Source: Permianibacter sp046297695 (GTDB taxonomy: Bacteria > Pseudomonadota > Gammaproteobacteria > Enterobacterales > Permianibacteraceae). From it: a DNA stretch of 64,000 nt. Positions 27,478 to 36,944 of the stretch are shown here, piece by piece. Position 1 is the first letter of the stretch. Every line of letters starts with the position of its first letter. The stretch spans positions 1-64,000 of the forward strand of contig JBKBHF010000019.1 of assembly GCA_046297695.1 (NCBI GenBank), written 5' to 3'. The notes beneath the pieces were generated by a model. It was not told the origin of the DNA. It was given only the letters and a program-made list of their open reading frames with translations, and searched no databases. The translations under genes and the position numbers were made by a program.

Positions 27478-28232
27478 TCGCTGGCGAACGCTTTCTTGCA
27501 CTGCGGACTGGCGTTGGCGGAATCTTCCAGCATTTCAATGTCGGCCGTGTCACGCAGACGCAGGGTCAGCGGAATCGACACTTCCGAGTGGAAGCGATAA
27601 CCGATTTGTGCACCGGCCATGCTGACTTCCACCGACGATGGCCTTGTCGAATCCAGATCGCGCACTTCAACCAGATCCGGATAGCGCGCTTTCAGTTCCT
27701 GGCGTATCGCCTTGTCTTTTGGCTTGTCCTGCGGCCGCAGCGACGAAGCCATGATGTCGAATTGCTTTTCGATACCGACCACCCGCAGTTTGCCGACGCC
27801 GCCATTGTCCGGCACCGCCCGCAGCGTCACGAACAAGCGGTCTTTGCCTTCGACCATGACCTCTCCGGTCAGCGTGGTCGAGGAGCAGTAGGCTTTGACT
27901 TCGCGCAGCTTCTCCAGCACATGGCTGTCAAACACCTGCCGGCGAATGACGTACGGGTAGAGATCACGCAGCGTGGTTTCGGCAGCCAGCAACAACTCGT
28001 TGCGCTCACGGTAAATCGCTTTCACGTCCTGACCACGCAACATCGCCTCGGCATCCAGGCGCTCCTGGGTGGTCGGCGGCAACGGTTTCCATTTGACCGC
28101 GAGTTGATCCACGGTCGCGCCGAGGCAAATGTCATCGACGCAGTAAGGTGCCGCCGCCAAACTGCTGGCAGCCCATGCCAACAATGGCAGCGCGAACAAC
28201 CGACCAACAACTTTCTTGTGCGTGTCTTTCAT
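27474..28232 (-). CDS. Secreted protein of unknown function
   Basis: A 252-residue protein with a signal peptide (MKDTHKKVVGRLFALPLLAWAASSLAAA). The mature part has two early Cys (YCVDDICLG), then charged alpha/beta sequence with another Cys (KAYCSSTTLTG) and a C-terminal SPQCKKA, so two disulfides are possible. I recognise no family. It is coupled to the downstream SDR gene by an ATGA overlap, but a shared role is not evident. Confidence 0.75.
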   Translation of the reverse strand: MKDTHKKVVGRLFALPLLAWAASSLAAAPYCVDDICLGATVDQLAVKWKPLPPTTQERLDAEAMLRGQDVKAIYRERNELLLAAETTLRDLYPYVIRRQVFDSHVLEKLREVKAYCSSTTLTGEVMVEGKDRLFVTLRAVPDNGGVGKLRVVGIEKQFDIMASSLRPQDKPKDKAIRQELKARYPDLVEVRDLDSTRPSSVEVSMAGAQIGYRFHSEVSIPLTLRLRDTADIEMLEDSANASPQCKKAFASE

Positions 28233-28324
28233 GTGTACGTTTCCCTGGCTCGGTACTTGAAACAACAGTGGTCAGGTGGCGCCGGTGTTACGCTCGGGGA
28301 TGGCGCCTGATCACTGCGACAACA

Positions 28325-28807
28325 TCAATCCCGGAAATTGTTGTATTGCAAGGGCTGCTCGATCTCCGAGCTGCGCAGCAAGGCGATCACCTCCTGCAGA
28401 TCGTCCCGCTTCTTGCCGGTGACCCGCAGTTTGTCACCGTTGATCTGGGTCTGGACTTTCAGTTTGGCGTCTTTGATCAGGTTGCTGATCTTTTTCGCCA
28501 GCGCCTGTTCGATACCCTCTTTCAGGGTAAGGTTCCGCTGCACGATTTTGCCGGACGGTTCCGGCTCGGACAGTTCGACGCAACCGAGGCTGATGCCGCG
28601 CTTGGTCAGTTTCTGGGTGACGATGTCGCCGAGTTGCTGCAGTTGAAACTCGGAATCGGCGATCAGTTTGATCACCAGTTCTTTCGGTTCGATGGCGGCA
28701 GCCGTGCCGCGAAAATCAAACCGGGTTTCCAACTCACGTTTGGCTTGGTCGATGGCGTTGGTCAATTCGTGCCGGTCAATTTCCGACACCACATCAAACG
28801 ACGGCAT
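28325..28807 (-). CDS. yajQ: YajQ family cyclic-di-GMP/nucleotide-binding protein
   Basis: A 160-residue YajQ protein. MPSFDVVSEIDRHELTNAIDQAKRELETRFDFRGT and the C-terminal VTGKKRDDLQEVIALLRSSEIEQPLQYNNFRD are near-universal for the family. YajQ homologues bind c-di-GMP (shown in Xanthomonas and Pseudomonas) and act with transcription factors; others have been linked to RNA binding. It is a third c-di-GMP-related gene in this window, beside the two GGDEF-EAL proteins. Confidence 0.95.
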   Translation of the reverse strand: MPSFDVVSEIDRHELTNAIDQAKRELETRFDFRGTAAAIEPKELVIKLIADSEFQLQQLGDIVTQKLTKRGISLGCVELSEPEPSGKIVQRNLTLKEGIEQALAKKISNLIKDAKLKVQTQINGDKLRVTGKKRDDLQEVIALLRSSEIEQPLQYNNFRD

Positions 28808-28949
28808 GGCCGCTCCATTCCTCAGCTTCAGGGGGATTCCGGAGCGGCATCATAACACGACCGACCAGCTGGCCTTTCTCGCAGGTACTCTTGCCGACCG
28901 GGGCCGGCGCGCACGGTCCCGGCTGGCAGGCCGGCACAAGCAGCCGGCG

Positions 28950-30788
28950 TCATTTCCCCGGTAGCACGGCTTCCAGCTGTTTCAACTGTTCGGCAAGCGG
29001 GCCATCCAGCGCCAACAATTGCTGCCATGCACCATCGAGCTTGGCGAGTTCGGCCTGCACTTTCGCTTCGGCCTTGGCGCGCAGCTCGTCCTTCTTCTTG
29101 TCGAGTTCACGCTTCAGCACCCGCCGCACCGCCTGCTTGACGATGTCGTCGAGCGAACTCTTGATTTCCTGCCGGCTGCCACGGGCGTCTTTCTCGAACC
29201 ACAGCGACAGCTGCAAGGCTTCGGTCTGCGCCAGTTCAGCCAGAATGGCCTGGACGATTTCGTTGTCCTGATCGCTCGCCACCTTGAGTTGCAAGGCCGA
29301 GAAATTCAGGCTGGTCATAAGCTTCAGCCAATCGGCCTTGCTGGCAACGGTGACGCTGCCGGCCAGCAAACCTTTCTCGGCGGACAGGCGCAGCGACGGT
29401 TGTTCGCTCAACACCTGCGGCTGGAACGCAAGCTGTTCGAAGCGCAGTTCCACATCGGCCACCGGCGTTGTCTGCCGGCGATCGAGGCTGGCTTGCAGCG
29501 CCAGCGTGCCGCCTGCCTTGCCTTTGCCATCCAGCGTCAACCGGGTCGGTGCCTGGACCAGGGCCGGGCTGTCGCTGACATCGGTCAGCGCGCCGGCGAA
29601 GCTGCCCTGCCAGCCCAGCACATCGAGCCGGCCATCGAGCGCGGCTTTTTTCAGCCAGAACGCCGGCTGCGGCTCACGCTCCGGAAAGTGCACCGTGATG
29701 CCGGCAAAGCGCGCCGGCGGCGGCGGCGCGTCCGGATTCTGCCCGGCCAATACCCGCGCCTTGCTGATCCAGGGCTTGGCGCTCTGGTAAAAACCCAGGC
29801 CCTGGTTCAAGCGGTTTTCCAGTTCGGGGCCGAGCATGCCGGAGACCAGTTTGTCGGTGCCGGGAATGTTGACGCTGAGCTGGGCCAGCGCTTTTTCCAT
29901 GTCCTTCTTCGGCGCCGCCTTGACGGTTTCGTACTGCGCCTTCAGGCGCTCGCGGCTTTGCTTCAATTCGTCCCGCAGCGCTTTCACCGCCTCGGTGTCG
30001 CGCTTGATGTCCTTGCGCAGCGCCTCGATCTCTTTCGCGCTCTTGATCAACGCCAACGCCTGTTCGGTTCTGCTGGCATCGCGATCAATTTTCAGCGCCT
30101 TGGCGCGGGCCTTGTATTCGTCAAGTTTGTCGCTGTCCGGCAGCGCGGCCCGCTTCTGTTCGAACCGCTGCTTGGCCGCGTCAAGTTCGGCGCGCAATTG
30201 CTCGACCGACTGCAACGACTCCAGCTCCAGCGAGTCCAGAAAGGCCATGCCGCCTTCCTTGCTGCCGAGCGACGCCCAATCGACGTTCGCCATGTCCGGC
30301 AACAGTTTCATGACGCCGGCCGGCTCACTGCCCGGAATCGCGCCGCTGCTGCGCCGTTCGGTATCGAACTGGATGCCGTTGACGCGCACATCGTTCAGGT
30401 GAATGCGTTGCCAGAACAGCTGGCGCAGATCAATGCCGGCGTGGATCTCTGCCAGCTCCACCAGATTGCGCATCGGCGCCCGGGCATTGGTCACCTGCAA
30501 GCGGATCAGCGTCAGCTCGCCATCGAACAGTTTCAGTTCGGCCCGATCCAGTTCGACCTTGGCACCGACAAACGCGCTGCCGATCTGTTCGATGCTGCGC
30601 TTGATCAGCCAGTCGGCAAAAAACCAGTACAGCGCGGCAATCAGCGCCACCAGCGCCAGAAACACCAGCAAGCCCTGCCAGCGGAACCAGGCCAGCGCGC
30701 CGCCGGATTTTTTACCGGGCGGAGTCGGCGCCGCCGGAGCGGGAGTCGTTGCCGCAGCCGGCGGCGTTGCCGTCGTCGTGTCGGTCAT
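28950..30788 (-). CDS. TIGR03545 family membrane-anchored protein
   Basis: A 612-residue protein. Residues 1-30 are Ala/Pro/Thr-rich, ~38-60 form a single membrane helix, and the rest is periplasmic with an AsmA-like opening (VELDRAELKLFDGELTLIRLQVTN), a charged coiled-coil middle (~200-300, EALRKDIKRDTEAVKALRDELKQ) and a repetitive beta-rich C-terminal half. This matches TIGR03545, whose function is unknown and which is usually paired with TIGR03546. Here the TIGR03546 gene is immediately upstream (stop and start three bases apart). A lipid-transport or envelope role is plausible by analogy with AsmA proteins (inference). Confidence 0.9.
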   Translation of the reverse strand: MTDTTTATPPAAATTPAPAAPTPPGKKSGGALAWFRWQGLLVFLALVALIAALYWFFADWLIKRSIEQIGSAFVGAKVELDRAELKLFDGELTLIRLQVTNARAPMRNLVELAEIHAGIDLRQLFWQRIHLNDVRVNGIQFDTERRSSGAIPGSEPAGVMKLLPDMANVDWASLGSKEGGMAFLDSLELESLQSVEQLRAELDAAKQRFEQKRAALPDSDKLDEYKARAKALKIDRDASRTEQALALIKSAKEIEALRKDIKRDTEAVKALRDELKQSRERLKAQYETVKAAPKKDMEKALAQLSVNIPGTDKLVSGMLGPELENRLNQGLGFYQSAKPWISKARVLAGQNPDAPPPPARFAGITVHFPEREPQPAFWLKKAALDGRLDVLGWQGSFAGALTDVSDSPALVQAPTRLTLDGKGKAGGTLALQASLDRRQTTPVADVELRFEQLAFQPQVLSEQPSLRLSAEKGLLAGSVTVASKADWLKLMTSLNFSALQLKVASDQDNEIVQAILAELAQTEALQLSLWFEKDARGSRQEIKSSLDDIVKQAVRRVLKRELDKKKDELRAKAEAKVQAELAKLDGAWQQLLALDGPLAEQLKQLEAVLPGK

Positions 30789-30791
30789 CTG

Positions 30792-31298
30792 TCATTCTCC
30801 CAACTTGGTGACCGCCTCGGTCCAACGCGAGGCTTTCAGCAATTGCATGAACCGGGTTTTCTCCAGCTTCTGCTGCAGCCGCTGCCGGTATTGCGCCACC
30901 AACAGCCGCACCAGCAGCGCCAGCGGCAGAAAGGCGATCAGCGCGCCAACCAGACTGCCGAGCACCACGGTGTTGTTGAACTGACTCCAGCGCAGCAGCG
31001 GATGGTTGTACCAATCGGTCCACAGCGGGATCAACGCGTCGCTGTTCAGCAGCTGGTAGCCGAGCTGGTGGAAATAGCCGTCGAGCAGATAGGCAAAGCC
31101 GGCCGCCAGGCCCATGAACAGCAGCACGAAGCTGATATTGACCCGCAGCAGGCAGATCAGCAGCAGCACGACCAGGTTGTGCAGATTGAGCAGGGGCGTC
31201 AGCCCGAGCACCATGCCGAAGCTGGCGCCAAACGCGAGCTGCCACGGCCCGGTTTCCGAGTTCAGCAATTGAAAGGTTTTGATGACGGTGCGCAGCAC
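30792..31298 (-). CDS. TIGR03546 family membrane protein
   Basis: A 168-residue protein with GTS-like hydrophobic segments: LAFGASFGMVLGLTPLLNLHNLVVLLLICLLRVNISFVLLFMGLAAGFAYLL and a C-terminal VVLGSLVGALIAFLPLALLVRLL. It belongs to the DUF2062-like group and is the usual partner of TIGR03545. It is first in the two-gene unit. Confidence 0.9.
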   Translation of the reverse strand: MLRTVIKTFQLLNSETGPWQLAFGASFGMVLGLTPLLNLHNLVVLLLICLLRVNISFVLLFMGLAAGFAYLLDGYFHQLGYQLLNSDALIPLWTDWYNHPLLRWSQFNNTVVLGSLVGALIAFLPLALLVRLLVAQYRQRLQQKLEKTRFMQLLKASRWTEAVTKLGE

Positions 31299-31321
31299 AA
31301 GACTTTCCTCCGCCCCAACAC

Positions 31322-31924
31322 TCAGGCCGTGATCGGAATGAAACGCGGGGTTTGCTCGACCCGGCGCAGCCAGGCTTGAACCGCCGGATAGCGATTCAGC
31401 TGATAGCCGCCGTCCTCGGCGACATGGGTGTAAGCATAGAGCGCGATATCGGCGATGCTGTACTGGTTATCGACAAAAAAGCCGTTGTGCGCCAGATGGT
31501 CATCCATCACCTGCAGCGCCTTTTCCCCTTTCGGCCGGCAGCGGGCGATGTCGGCGGCGTAAGCGGCCGGATTGGCGGTGAATTTCTGCCAGAACCGCAC
31601 GGTCGCGATATACGGCTCGTGGCTGTATTGCTCGAAGAACAGCCACTGCATCACCTGCGCCCGCGCCAGCGGGGCCTGCGGCATCAAGCCACTGCGCTCG
31701 GCAAGATAAAACAGAATCGCATTCGATTCCGGCAGCGCTTCGGTGTCACTGATTTTCAGCACCGGCACCTTGCTGTTCAGGTTCATTTTGCGGAACGCCG
31801 GGCCGTATTGCTCGCCGCCCTGCAGGTTGACCTGCACCCGCTCGAACGGAATGCCGAGCTGATGCATGGCGAGCCGGCACTTGTAGCAATTGCCGGACAA
31901 AGCCATTTCGTAAAGCGTGTACAT
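31322..31924 (-). CDS. Glutathione S-transferase family protein
   Basis: A 200-residue GST. The N-terminal thioredoxin-like domain has SGNCYKCRLAM at the active-site position and NSKVPVLKISDTEALPESNAILFYLAE (cis-Pro and the E-S glutathione site). The C-terminal helical domain ends FFVDNQYSIADIALYAYTHVAEDGGYQLNRYPAVQAW. The two Cys in the active loop are unusual for plain GST and suggest a redox-type variant. Next to an alpha/beta hydrolase. Confidence 0.9.
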   Translation of the reverse strand: MYTLYEMALSGNCYKCRLAMHQLGIPFERVQVNLQGGEQYGPAFRKMNLNSKVPVLKISDTEALPESNAILFYLAERSGLMPQAPLARAQVMQWLFFEQYSHEPYIATVRFWQKFTANPAAYAADIARCRPKGEKALQVMDDHLAHNGFFVDNQYSIADIALYAYTHVAEDGGYQLNRYPAVQAWLRRVEQTPRFIPITA

Positions 31925-31967
31925 GAACGACTCCTTCGGGATGACGTCGCAGTGCGGCCAACCCGCG

Positions 31968-32843
31968 TTACGGGGTCTGCGGATTCAACAACCAGCGCGC
32001 CGTGTTGTCCCAGACTTTCTGCGGCATGCTGCTGCGGAAGAAACCGAAATGGCCGATTTTGCGCAGGCCGACATCACGCGGCGCCACGGTGACGATCTGA
32101 CGCGGCGCATTGGCATAGAAACTGGCAGCGGACTGCACCGATTTTAACGGACCATAGAGCGGGTCATCGGCAATGTGCAGGAAACGCAGTGGTGACCGGA
32201 ACCGGTGGTAATGCTCGCGCAGCGGTGAGCCATCGGCAGCGACGACATAGTCCTTGTGCGTCGACCAGCGGCGCCACTGCATGGCGATATCGCGCGGCAG
32301 CGGCCCCATACCGAAATACTGCCCGGGAAAATAGCCCAGCGCCGGCGTCGTCAGCGGAATGCAGACATTGAAGAACAGTTGAATCAAAAACCGGTGCGGC
32401 TGCGACCAATGGCCCTGGAATGCCGACGGAGCCGCCACGCCGAGCAAGGCGTCCACCTGATCGCAATTGGCGGCCAGCCCATACAGTGCGGCACCGGCTG
32501 AATGGCCGACCACAACATGCCGGTAGTGGGGAAATTTTTGTTTGACGTAGGCCGTCGCCGCGGCCATGTCGCATTCGCCCAACTCGCGAAACGTGGCCCG
32601 GCATTGTTTGTGATGGCCGTGCAGACTGTCACCGATGCCACGGTAGTCGTAACTGACGACGGAAAAGCCTTGCTCGGCCAGATAGTGGGCAAACTTGCTG
32701 TAATAACGGCGCGGTACCGCCAGTGCCGAATTGATCTGCACGACACAGCCGTTGCTCTGCGCCGGCCGCCATTCGGTTGCACGCAAGCGGGTGCCATCCG
32801 CACATTCGATTTCCGTTTCTTGACTGGTCAGTACGTCTGACAT
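31968..32843 (-). CDS. Alpha/beta hydrolase
   Basis: A 291-residue hydrolase. The nucleophile elbow is GHSAGA, the oxyanion region is NSALAVPRRYYSKFA, and SYDYRGIGDS is the strand-4/helix motif. A likely His lies late in RKIGHFGFFR. It resembles the YheT-unrelated serine-hydrolase group often annotated as alpha/beta fold; the substrate cannot be assigned. The GST gene lies 43 bp downstream on the same strand. Confidence 0.85.
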   Translation of the reverse strand: MSDVLTSQETEIECADGTRLRATEWRPAQSNGCVVQINSALAVPRRYYSKFAHYLAEQGFSVVSYDYRGIGDSLHGHHKQCRATFRELGECDMAAATAYVKQKFPHYRHVVVGHSAGAALYGLAANCDQVDALLGVAAPSAFQGHWSQPHRFLIQLFFNVCIPLTTPALGYFPGQYFGMGPLPRDIAMQWRRWSTHKDYVVAADGSPLREHYHRFRSPLRFLHIADDPLYGPLKSVQSAASFYANAPRQIVTVAPRDVGLRKIGHFGFFRSSMPQKVWDNTARWLLNPQTP

Positions 32844-33104
32844 GCTGGGTATTCGTCCTGTTCAGCAAATGGACACGTGCGTCGTTGGCGACTGTCCACA
32901 CCGGCTGTGGAAAAAGATGTGAACGGCAGGCGCAAACCCCGGTGCAGGCCATGCTCTGCCTGCGTTCGCCACTGCTGCCGCTTTTTTGCCCAGGCCCACG
33001 CAAGGATCTGGGCGTTGATGCAATGACCATCACAGCCGCAAATGCAACACCGCACCGGCGATGAACGTGTGCGGCGTCAGCCCCCGCGATGAACCGCAAC
33101 GAAT
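32844..33104. other. 261-bp gap, no gene recognised
   Basis: Between the hydrolase start and the kelch gene stop. No convincing frame. Two CTGTGGA-like words occur near 32910, but they are isolated and do not form a DnaA box cluster. Confidence 0.5.
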
Positions 33105-34184
33105 TCAGCGCCGCCGATTCGGCGGCACAAAGCGGCGCACCACCGGCGTCACTTTCGGGCCCGCTTCCATGCCGCCCACCGTAACCAGGCTACCGTTCAA
33201 TTCGAGCAAACCGCGAAAATCCATGCCGGCCGTGGCCAGCGTGCCCCATTCTTCCCAGCGCCGACTGAGCAGGTTATACGCCACCACCGTGCTCAGTGGC
33301 TGCGCCACTTTGCCCTGGGCATCGATGCCGCTGTCGTGATACGGCGTGTCGGTGCCGCCGACAAAGACGATGTGCTTGCCGCGCAAGCGGCTACCCACTG
33401 CCGCCGCCCGGTAGCGGCCAGGGCCGGGCATGGTCGGCAGTTGCTTCCATTGGATCTCGCCGATGACTTTTTCGTTCAACTTGCCGTGCCAGCAGGCATC
33501 GGACAAGGCGTAATCGGGCCGACCGGCGACCCGGCCGGCGACAAAAACGCCGCCGCAGATGACCAGCTCGTTGTCGAGCAGGCCGCCCGCATGGCCGAAC
33601 ACCGGCGTGCCCGGATATGGCGTGTCGGCCAACCAGCGTTCACCGACCGTGTCGAACCACTGCACCCGATTCAGTGGCTGATGATTGTCCCGACCGGCCA
33701 CCAGCAGGACATGACGCTGCTGCCAGAGCAGCGCGACGCTGTCGATGACCGGCATCGGCATCGGCGCCATCGTTTCGTAGGTCTGCTGCAGCGGATCAAA
33801 GCGCAACAGTTCCGCGACCGCGTCTTCCGCGCCGTTGGTCGACACGGTATAGCCGCCGAACAGGTAAATGATCCGATCGACGCCGATGGCAACACTGGCC
33901 AGGCGGCCGTTGCCCGGCACTGGCGGCAACACATGCCAGCGGTTGGTATCGGGATCAAATTCGTAAGCGTTGCGGGAAATGGCGGCCGGCGTGCGGGCAC
34001 TGCCGAGACCGAAAAAGCTGTACAGGCGGGCACGGCCGGCGACATTGAGCTGGGCAACCGCGTTGTTGCTGACCGCTTGCGGCAGCGGTGGCAGCGCGCT
34101 CTGATTGAGGTCGGCGGCCGGCGCCCGCCCGGCGACCAGCAGCAAGGCCAGGGTTGCTGCACACCGCAGGCTGCACCGCCTCAT
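33105..34184 (-). CDS. Kelch-repeat secreted protein
   Basis: A 359-residue secreted protein with a signal peptide ending AGRAPAADL, followed by five to six kelch blades of the form YEFDPDTNRWHVLPPVPGNGRLASVAIGVDRIIYLFGG, then EDAVAELLRFDPLQQTYETMAPMP and so on. It is expected to form a beta-propeller in the periplasm, a binding or sugar-recognising module of the galactose-oxidase/N-acetylneuraminate epimerase type. I see no catalytic motif. ATG 34184 begins the signal peptide. Confidence 0.88.
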   Translation of the reverse strand: MRRCSLRCAATLALLLVAGRAPAADLNQSALPPLPQAVSNNAVAQLNVAGRARLYSFFGLGSARTPAAISRNAYEFDPDTNRWHVLPPVPGNGRLASVAIGVDRIIYLFGGYTVSTNGAEDAVAELLRFDPLQQTYETMAPMPMPVIDSVALLWQQRHVLLVAGRDNHQPLNRVQWFDTVGERWLADTPYPGTPVFGHAGGLLDNELVICGGVFVAGRVAGRPDYALSDACWHGKLNEKVIGEIQWKQLPTMPGPGRYRAAAVGSRLRGKHIVFVGGTDTPYHDSGIDAQGKVAQPLSTVVAYNLLSRRWEEWGTLATAGMDFRGLLELNGSLVTVGGMEAGPKVTPVVRRFVPPNRRR

Positions 34185-34346
34185 TCCGACTCCATCCTTT
34201 GCACTGATTGATGGGGCATTGTGCCGGTCGCCACAGTCATGAAGCAAGGCAAGCGCTTACACTGCAGCTCCACCACCGGCGCAAACCGGTCACGCCCCCC
34301 TTTGGCCGATATCGCGAATTGGCCCCCATCGTGAAGGAGACTTCTC

Positions 34347-34826
34347 ATGCGCGTGCATCTGCTGACCCTGACGATCCTGTTGTCGCTGCTCTGGCTCGGC
34401 GAGCCGGTACTGGCGGCGGAGCAACCGGCCGCAGCCGAGAAAGTGAGTGAACGCTTCAATGAGCGCGAGCGCGCCACCATCAGCAGCCACTACCTGAGCC
34501 TGCAGCGCGAAGCGGCGATTTACGACCAGTACCACGAGCCGGCACCAGGCAAAAAGAAGAAAGACCAAGACAGCAAATCGCTGCCACCAGGTCTGCAAAA
34601 GAAAGCCGAGCAAGGCCGGTTGCCGCCGGGCTGGCAGAAGAAACTGAAAGTCGGTGCCGTGCTGCCGCCGGAGGTGTTGGCAGTCGCCGATCCGCTGCCG
34701 CCGCGCCTGATCGCGCAACTGCCTGCCGGCCCGGCCGGCACCATCACCGTCCACGTCGACGGCCAGATCATCCGCGTGCTGGAAGCCAGCCGCACCATCA
34801 TCGACTTCTTCGCCTTGAAGCGCTGA
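34347..34826 (+). CDS. CigR/RcnB-like periplasmic protein
   Basis: A 159-residue secreted protein: signal peptide MRVHLLTLTILLSLLWLGEPVLAA, then a charged helix, then the SLPPGLQKKAEQGRLPPGWQKKL tandem, typical of CigR-like and RcnB-domain proteins, and a C-terminal strand pair (TITVHVDGQIIRVLEASRTIIDFF). RcnB acts in metal efflux and CigR in virulence restraint, so only the fold can be named. GAAGGAGA precedes the ATG by about seven bases. Confidence 0.8.
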   Translation: MRVHLLTLTILLSLLWLGEPVLAAEQPAAAEKVSERFNERERATISSHYLSLQREAAIYDQYHEPAPGKKKKDQDSKSLPPGLQKKAEQGRLPPGWQKKLKVGAVLPPEVLAVADPLPPRLIAQLPAGPAGTITVHVDGQIIRVLEASRTIIDFFALKR

Positions 34827-34944
34827 TCGCCGTCAACCATCGGGCTCGCTGGCGTTGCCACCGCCACCGCAGCGGGCCCGGTTCAGGCAGCCCCGCCAAC
34901 AGCTTCTATACTCGACTGACGCTTCGCTCTGGTGTCGGTCGCGC

Positions 34945-36942
34945 ATGCCTCGCACAGCACTCATCCGCCGTCTCCGCTGTTTACGCCAGCAACCGTGGCG
35001 AGCCTTGGCGCTACTGCCATTGCTTGTGTCCGCCGGTCGCGTCGTCGGCGCAGAATCCGATGACGATCTGTTTGCGCTCGATCTCGACGATCTGATGCAG
35101 GTGCAGGTCACCGTCGCCAGCGCGCGCGGCGAAGCCCTGCGCGAAACGCCGGTGCTGGTGTCGCGGCTCGACGCCAGCGAAGCGCGGCAATATGGCCTGC
35201 AGACGCTGGCCGAATGGCTGTCGATGCTGCCGGGCGTGATCGTGCAAGACACCGCCATCGGCACCGAAGCGGTGATGATGCGCGGGCTGGTCGATGCGTT
35301 TAACCAGAAAGTGCTGTTCCTGCTCGACGGGGTGCCGTATTGGCAACCGACTCACGGCGACATTCCACTGCCGGCAATCCCGCTCAGCTTAATTTCGCAC
35401 ATTGAGATCATCCGCGGCCCCGGCGGCGTCATTTATGGCACCAACGCCACCGCCGGTGTCATCAATGTGGTGACCCGGCGCGATCACCAACGCGACGCCA
35501 CGCTGGTCGTCGGCAGCCACGACAGCTGGCGTGGCGAAAGCTATCAGCAATACCGTGCTGACGAACATGTCCTCAGCCTCGCCGTGTCCGCCAGTGCCGG
35601 TCCGGCCTATGACGGCGACTTCACTGATCGGCCGGTGCCGGGCAGTTTTCCACCGGGCACCCCGCGCAACGGCGAGGTGCCGCGCGACAAACAGCAGCAG
35701 TCAGCGTTTGCCCATTATCAGTACGGTGATCTGCAGCTGCGCTGGCACGGTTTCGAAACGGACAGCGACGGTCTCGCCGCCGCCGCGTCGCTGATCAACA
35801 CCTCGACGCTGGAATACGAAGGCCAGCAAATTGCCGTCGATTACCAACATGACCTGAACCCGGCGCACCGGCTGCAATGGTTCACTGACGCCACCCTTTA
35901 CACGCTGAGCATTCCCACGGATCGGCAACTGGCCGGCATCACCAACGGCTTGCAGACCTTTGCCGATGACGGCGATGACAACCGTCGTTACCGGGCTGGC
36001 CTGCGCTGGCAATGGACCGTGGCGGAACAGCAGTTCTGGCAAGCCGGTTTGGTGCGCGAACAGCGCCGCAGCGGCGAATACCGGCTGTACAACCGCGACA
36101 CCGGCAATCTGCTGGCGGTGCAGATGCCCGCCGATGAAAGCAACGAGTTGGCCGGCTACGGCCAGTGGGATGCCCGCTTCGATGCCTGGCGGATCGTGCT
36201 TGGCGCGCGCCGGATCGACAGCGAACAGTTCGGCGCCGAGTGGCTGCCGCGCGGATCCCTGCACTGGGATTTTCTGCTGGCGCACAACCTGCGGTTGGTG
36301 TACTCGGAAGGCTACAACGCGCCGACGTTTTTGCAGCTCAATGTGCTGGTGCCGCCGAATGCGGTGATCGGCAATCCGGAACTCGCAGCCGAACAAATCG
36401 AAAACCTTGAACTGGCGTGGAGCTGGCAGCAGCCGCAGCACAGCCTGACCGTCACCGCGTTTCGGCTCGATATCAGCGATGCCATTCGCCGGCAACAGAT
36501 CCCCGGCACCACCTCGGTCACCTACGTCAACGTGGCGCCGTTCACCCGGCACGGCATGGAAGCGGAATGGCGCTGGCAGCAGCGCGACTGGCAATGGTAT
36601 GGCAGCGCCGCCTGGCAGCGCGAAGGCGACTCCGATGCCGACGGCTTCGCGATCCAGACGCCGGAATACCAGTTCAGTCTGGGCAGCCGCTACCGGTTCG
36701 GTAATCACCGGTTCGGCGCAGCCTTGCGTTACATCGGCAGCCGCGCCGTTGCCGATCCGGTCCGTCTGTTGTCACTGCATTATCACTACGAGCAAGCGCG
36801 CTGGCAGCTGAGCGTCGATGTCGGCAATGCTCTCGGCGACGATCAGCAGCATCCGGATGTGCAGGATCAGGTGCCGAGCCGGCTGGTCACCAGCGGCCCC
36901 GATGAAGCCAGCGCCAGCGTCGGCTTCCAGTTCCAGTTCTGA
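34945..36942 (+). CDS. TonB-dependent outer-membrane receptor 1
   Basis: A 665-residue receptor. Start MPRTALIRRL at 34945 gives a signal peptide; then comes the short motif DDLFALDLDDLMQVQVTVAS, a plug domain (LDGVPYWQPTHGDIPLPAIPL, HIEIIRGPGGVIYGTNATAGVINVVTRR) and a 22-strand-type barrel ending in Phe (FQFQF). Such receptors import large substrates using TonB energy; the ligand cannot be told, though the size and plug are closer to vitamin-B12/iron-type or uncharacterised receptors than to SusC. Followed at three bases by the convergent LysR gene. Confidence 0.93.
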   Translation: MPRTALIRRLRCLRQQPWRALALLPLLVSAGRVVGAESDDDLFALDLDDLMQVQVTVASARGEALRETPVLVSRLDASEARQYGLQTLAEWLSMLPGVIVQDTAIGTEAVMMRGLVDAFNQKVLFLLDGVPYWQPTHGDIPLPAIPLSLISHIEIIRGPGGVIYGTNATAGVINVVTRRDHQRDATLVVGSHDSWRGESYQQYRADEHVLSLAVSASAGPAYDGDFTDRPVPGSFPPGTPRNGEVPRDKQQQSAFAHYQYGDLQLRWHGFETDSDGLAAAASLINTSTLEYEGQQIAVDYQHDLNPAHRLQWFTDATLYTLSIPTDRQLAGITNGLQTFADDGDDNRRYRAGLRWQWTVAEQQFWQAGLVREQRRSGEYRLYNRDTGNLLAVQMPADESNELAGYGQWDARFDAWRIVLGARRIDSEQFGAEWLPRGSLHWDFLLAHNLRLVYSEGYNAPTFLQLNVLVPPNAVIGNPELAAEQIENLELAWSWQQPQHSLTVTAFRLDISDAIRRQQIPGTTSVTYVNVAPFTRHGMEAEWRWQQRDWQWYGSAAWQREGDSDADGFAIQTPEYQFSLGSRYRFGNHRFGAALRYIGSRAVADPVRLLSLHYHYEQARWQLSVDVGNALGDDQQHPDVQDQVPSRLVTSGPDEASASVGFQFQF

Positions 36943-36944
36943 AC

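Noticed and set aside
29019..31379. 786-codon plus-strand frame opposite the TIGR03545/03546 genes
   Set aside because: Antisense shadow; the minus-strand genes match known families.
32900..32925. DnaA-box-like words (CTGTGGA) as a replication origin
   Set aside because: Only one or two imperfect copies, with no cluster, AT-rich unwinding region or dnaA/dnaN nearby.
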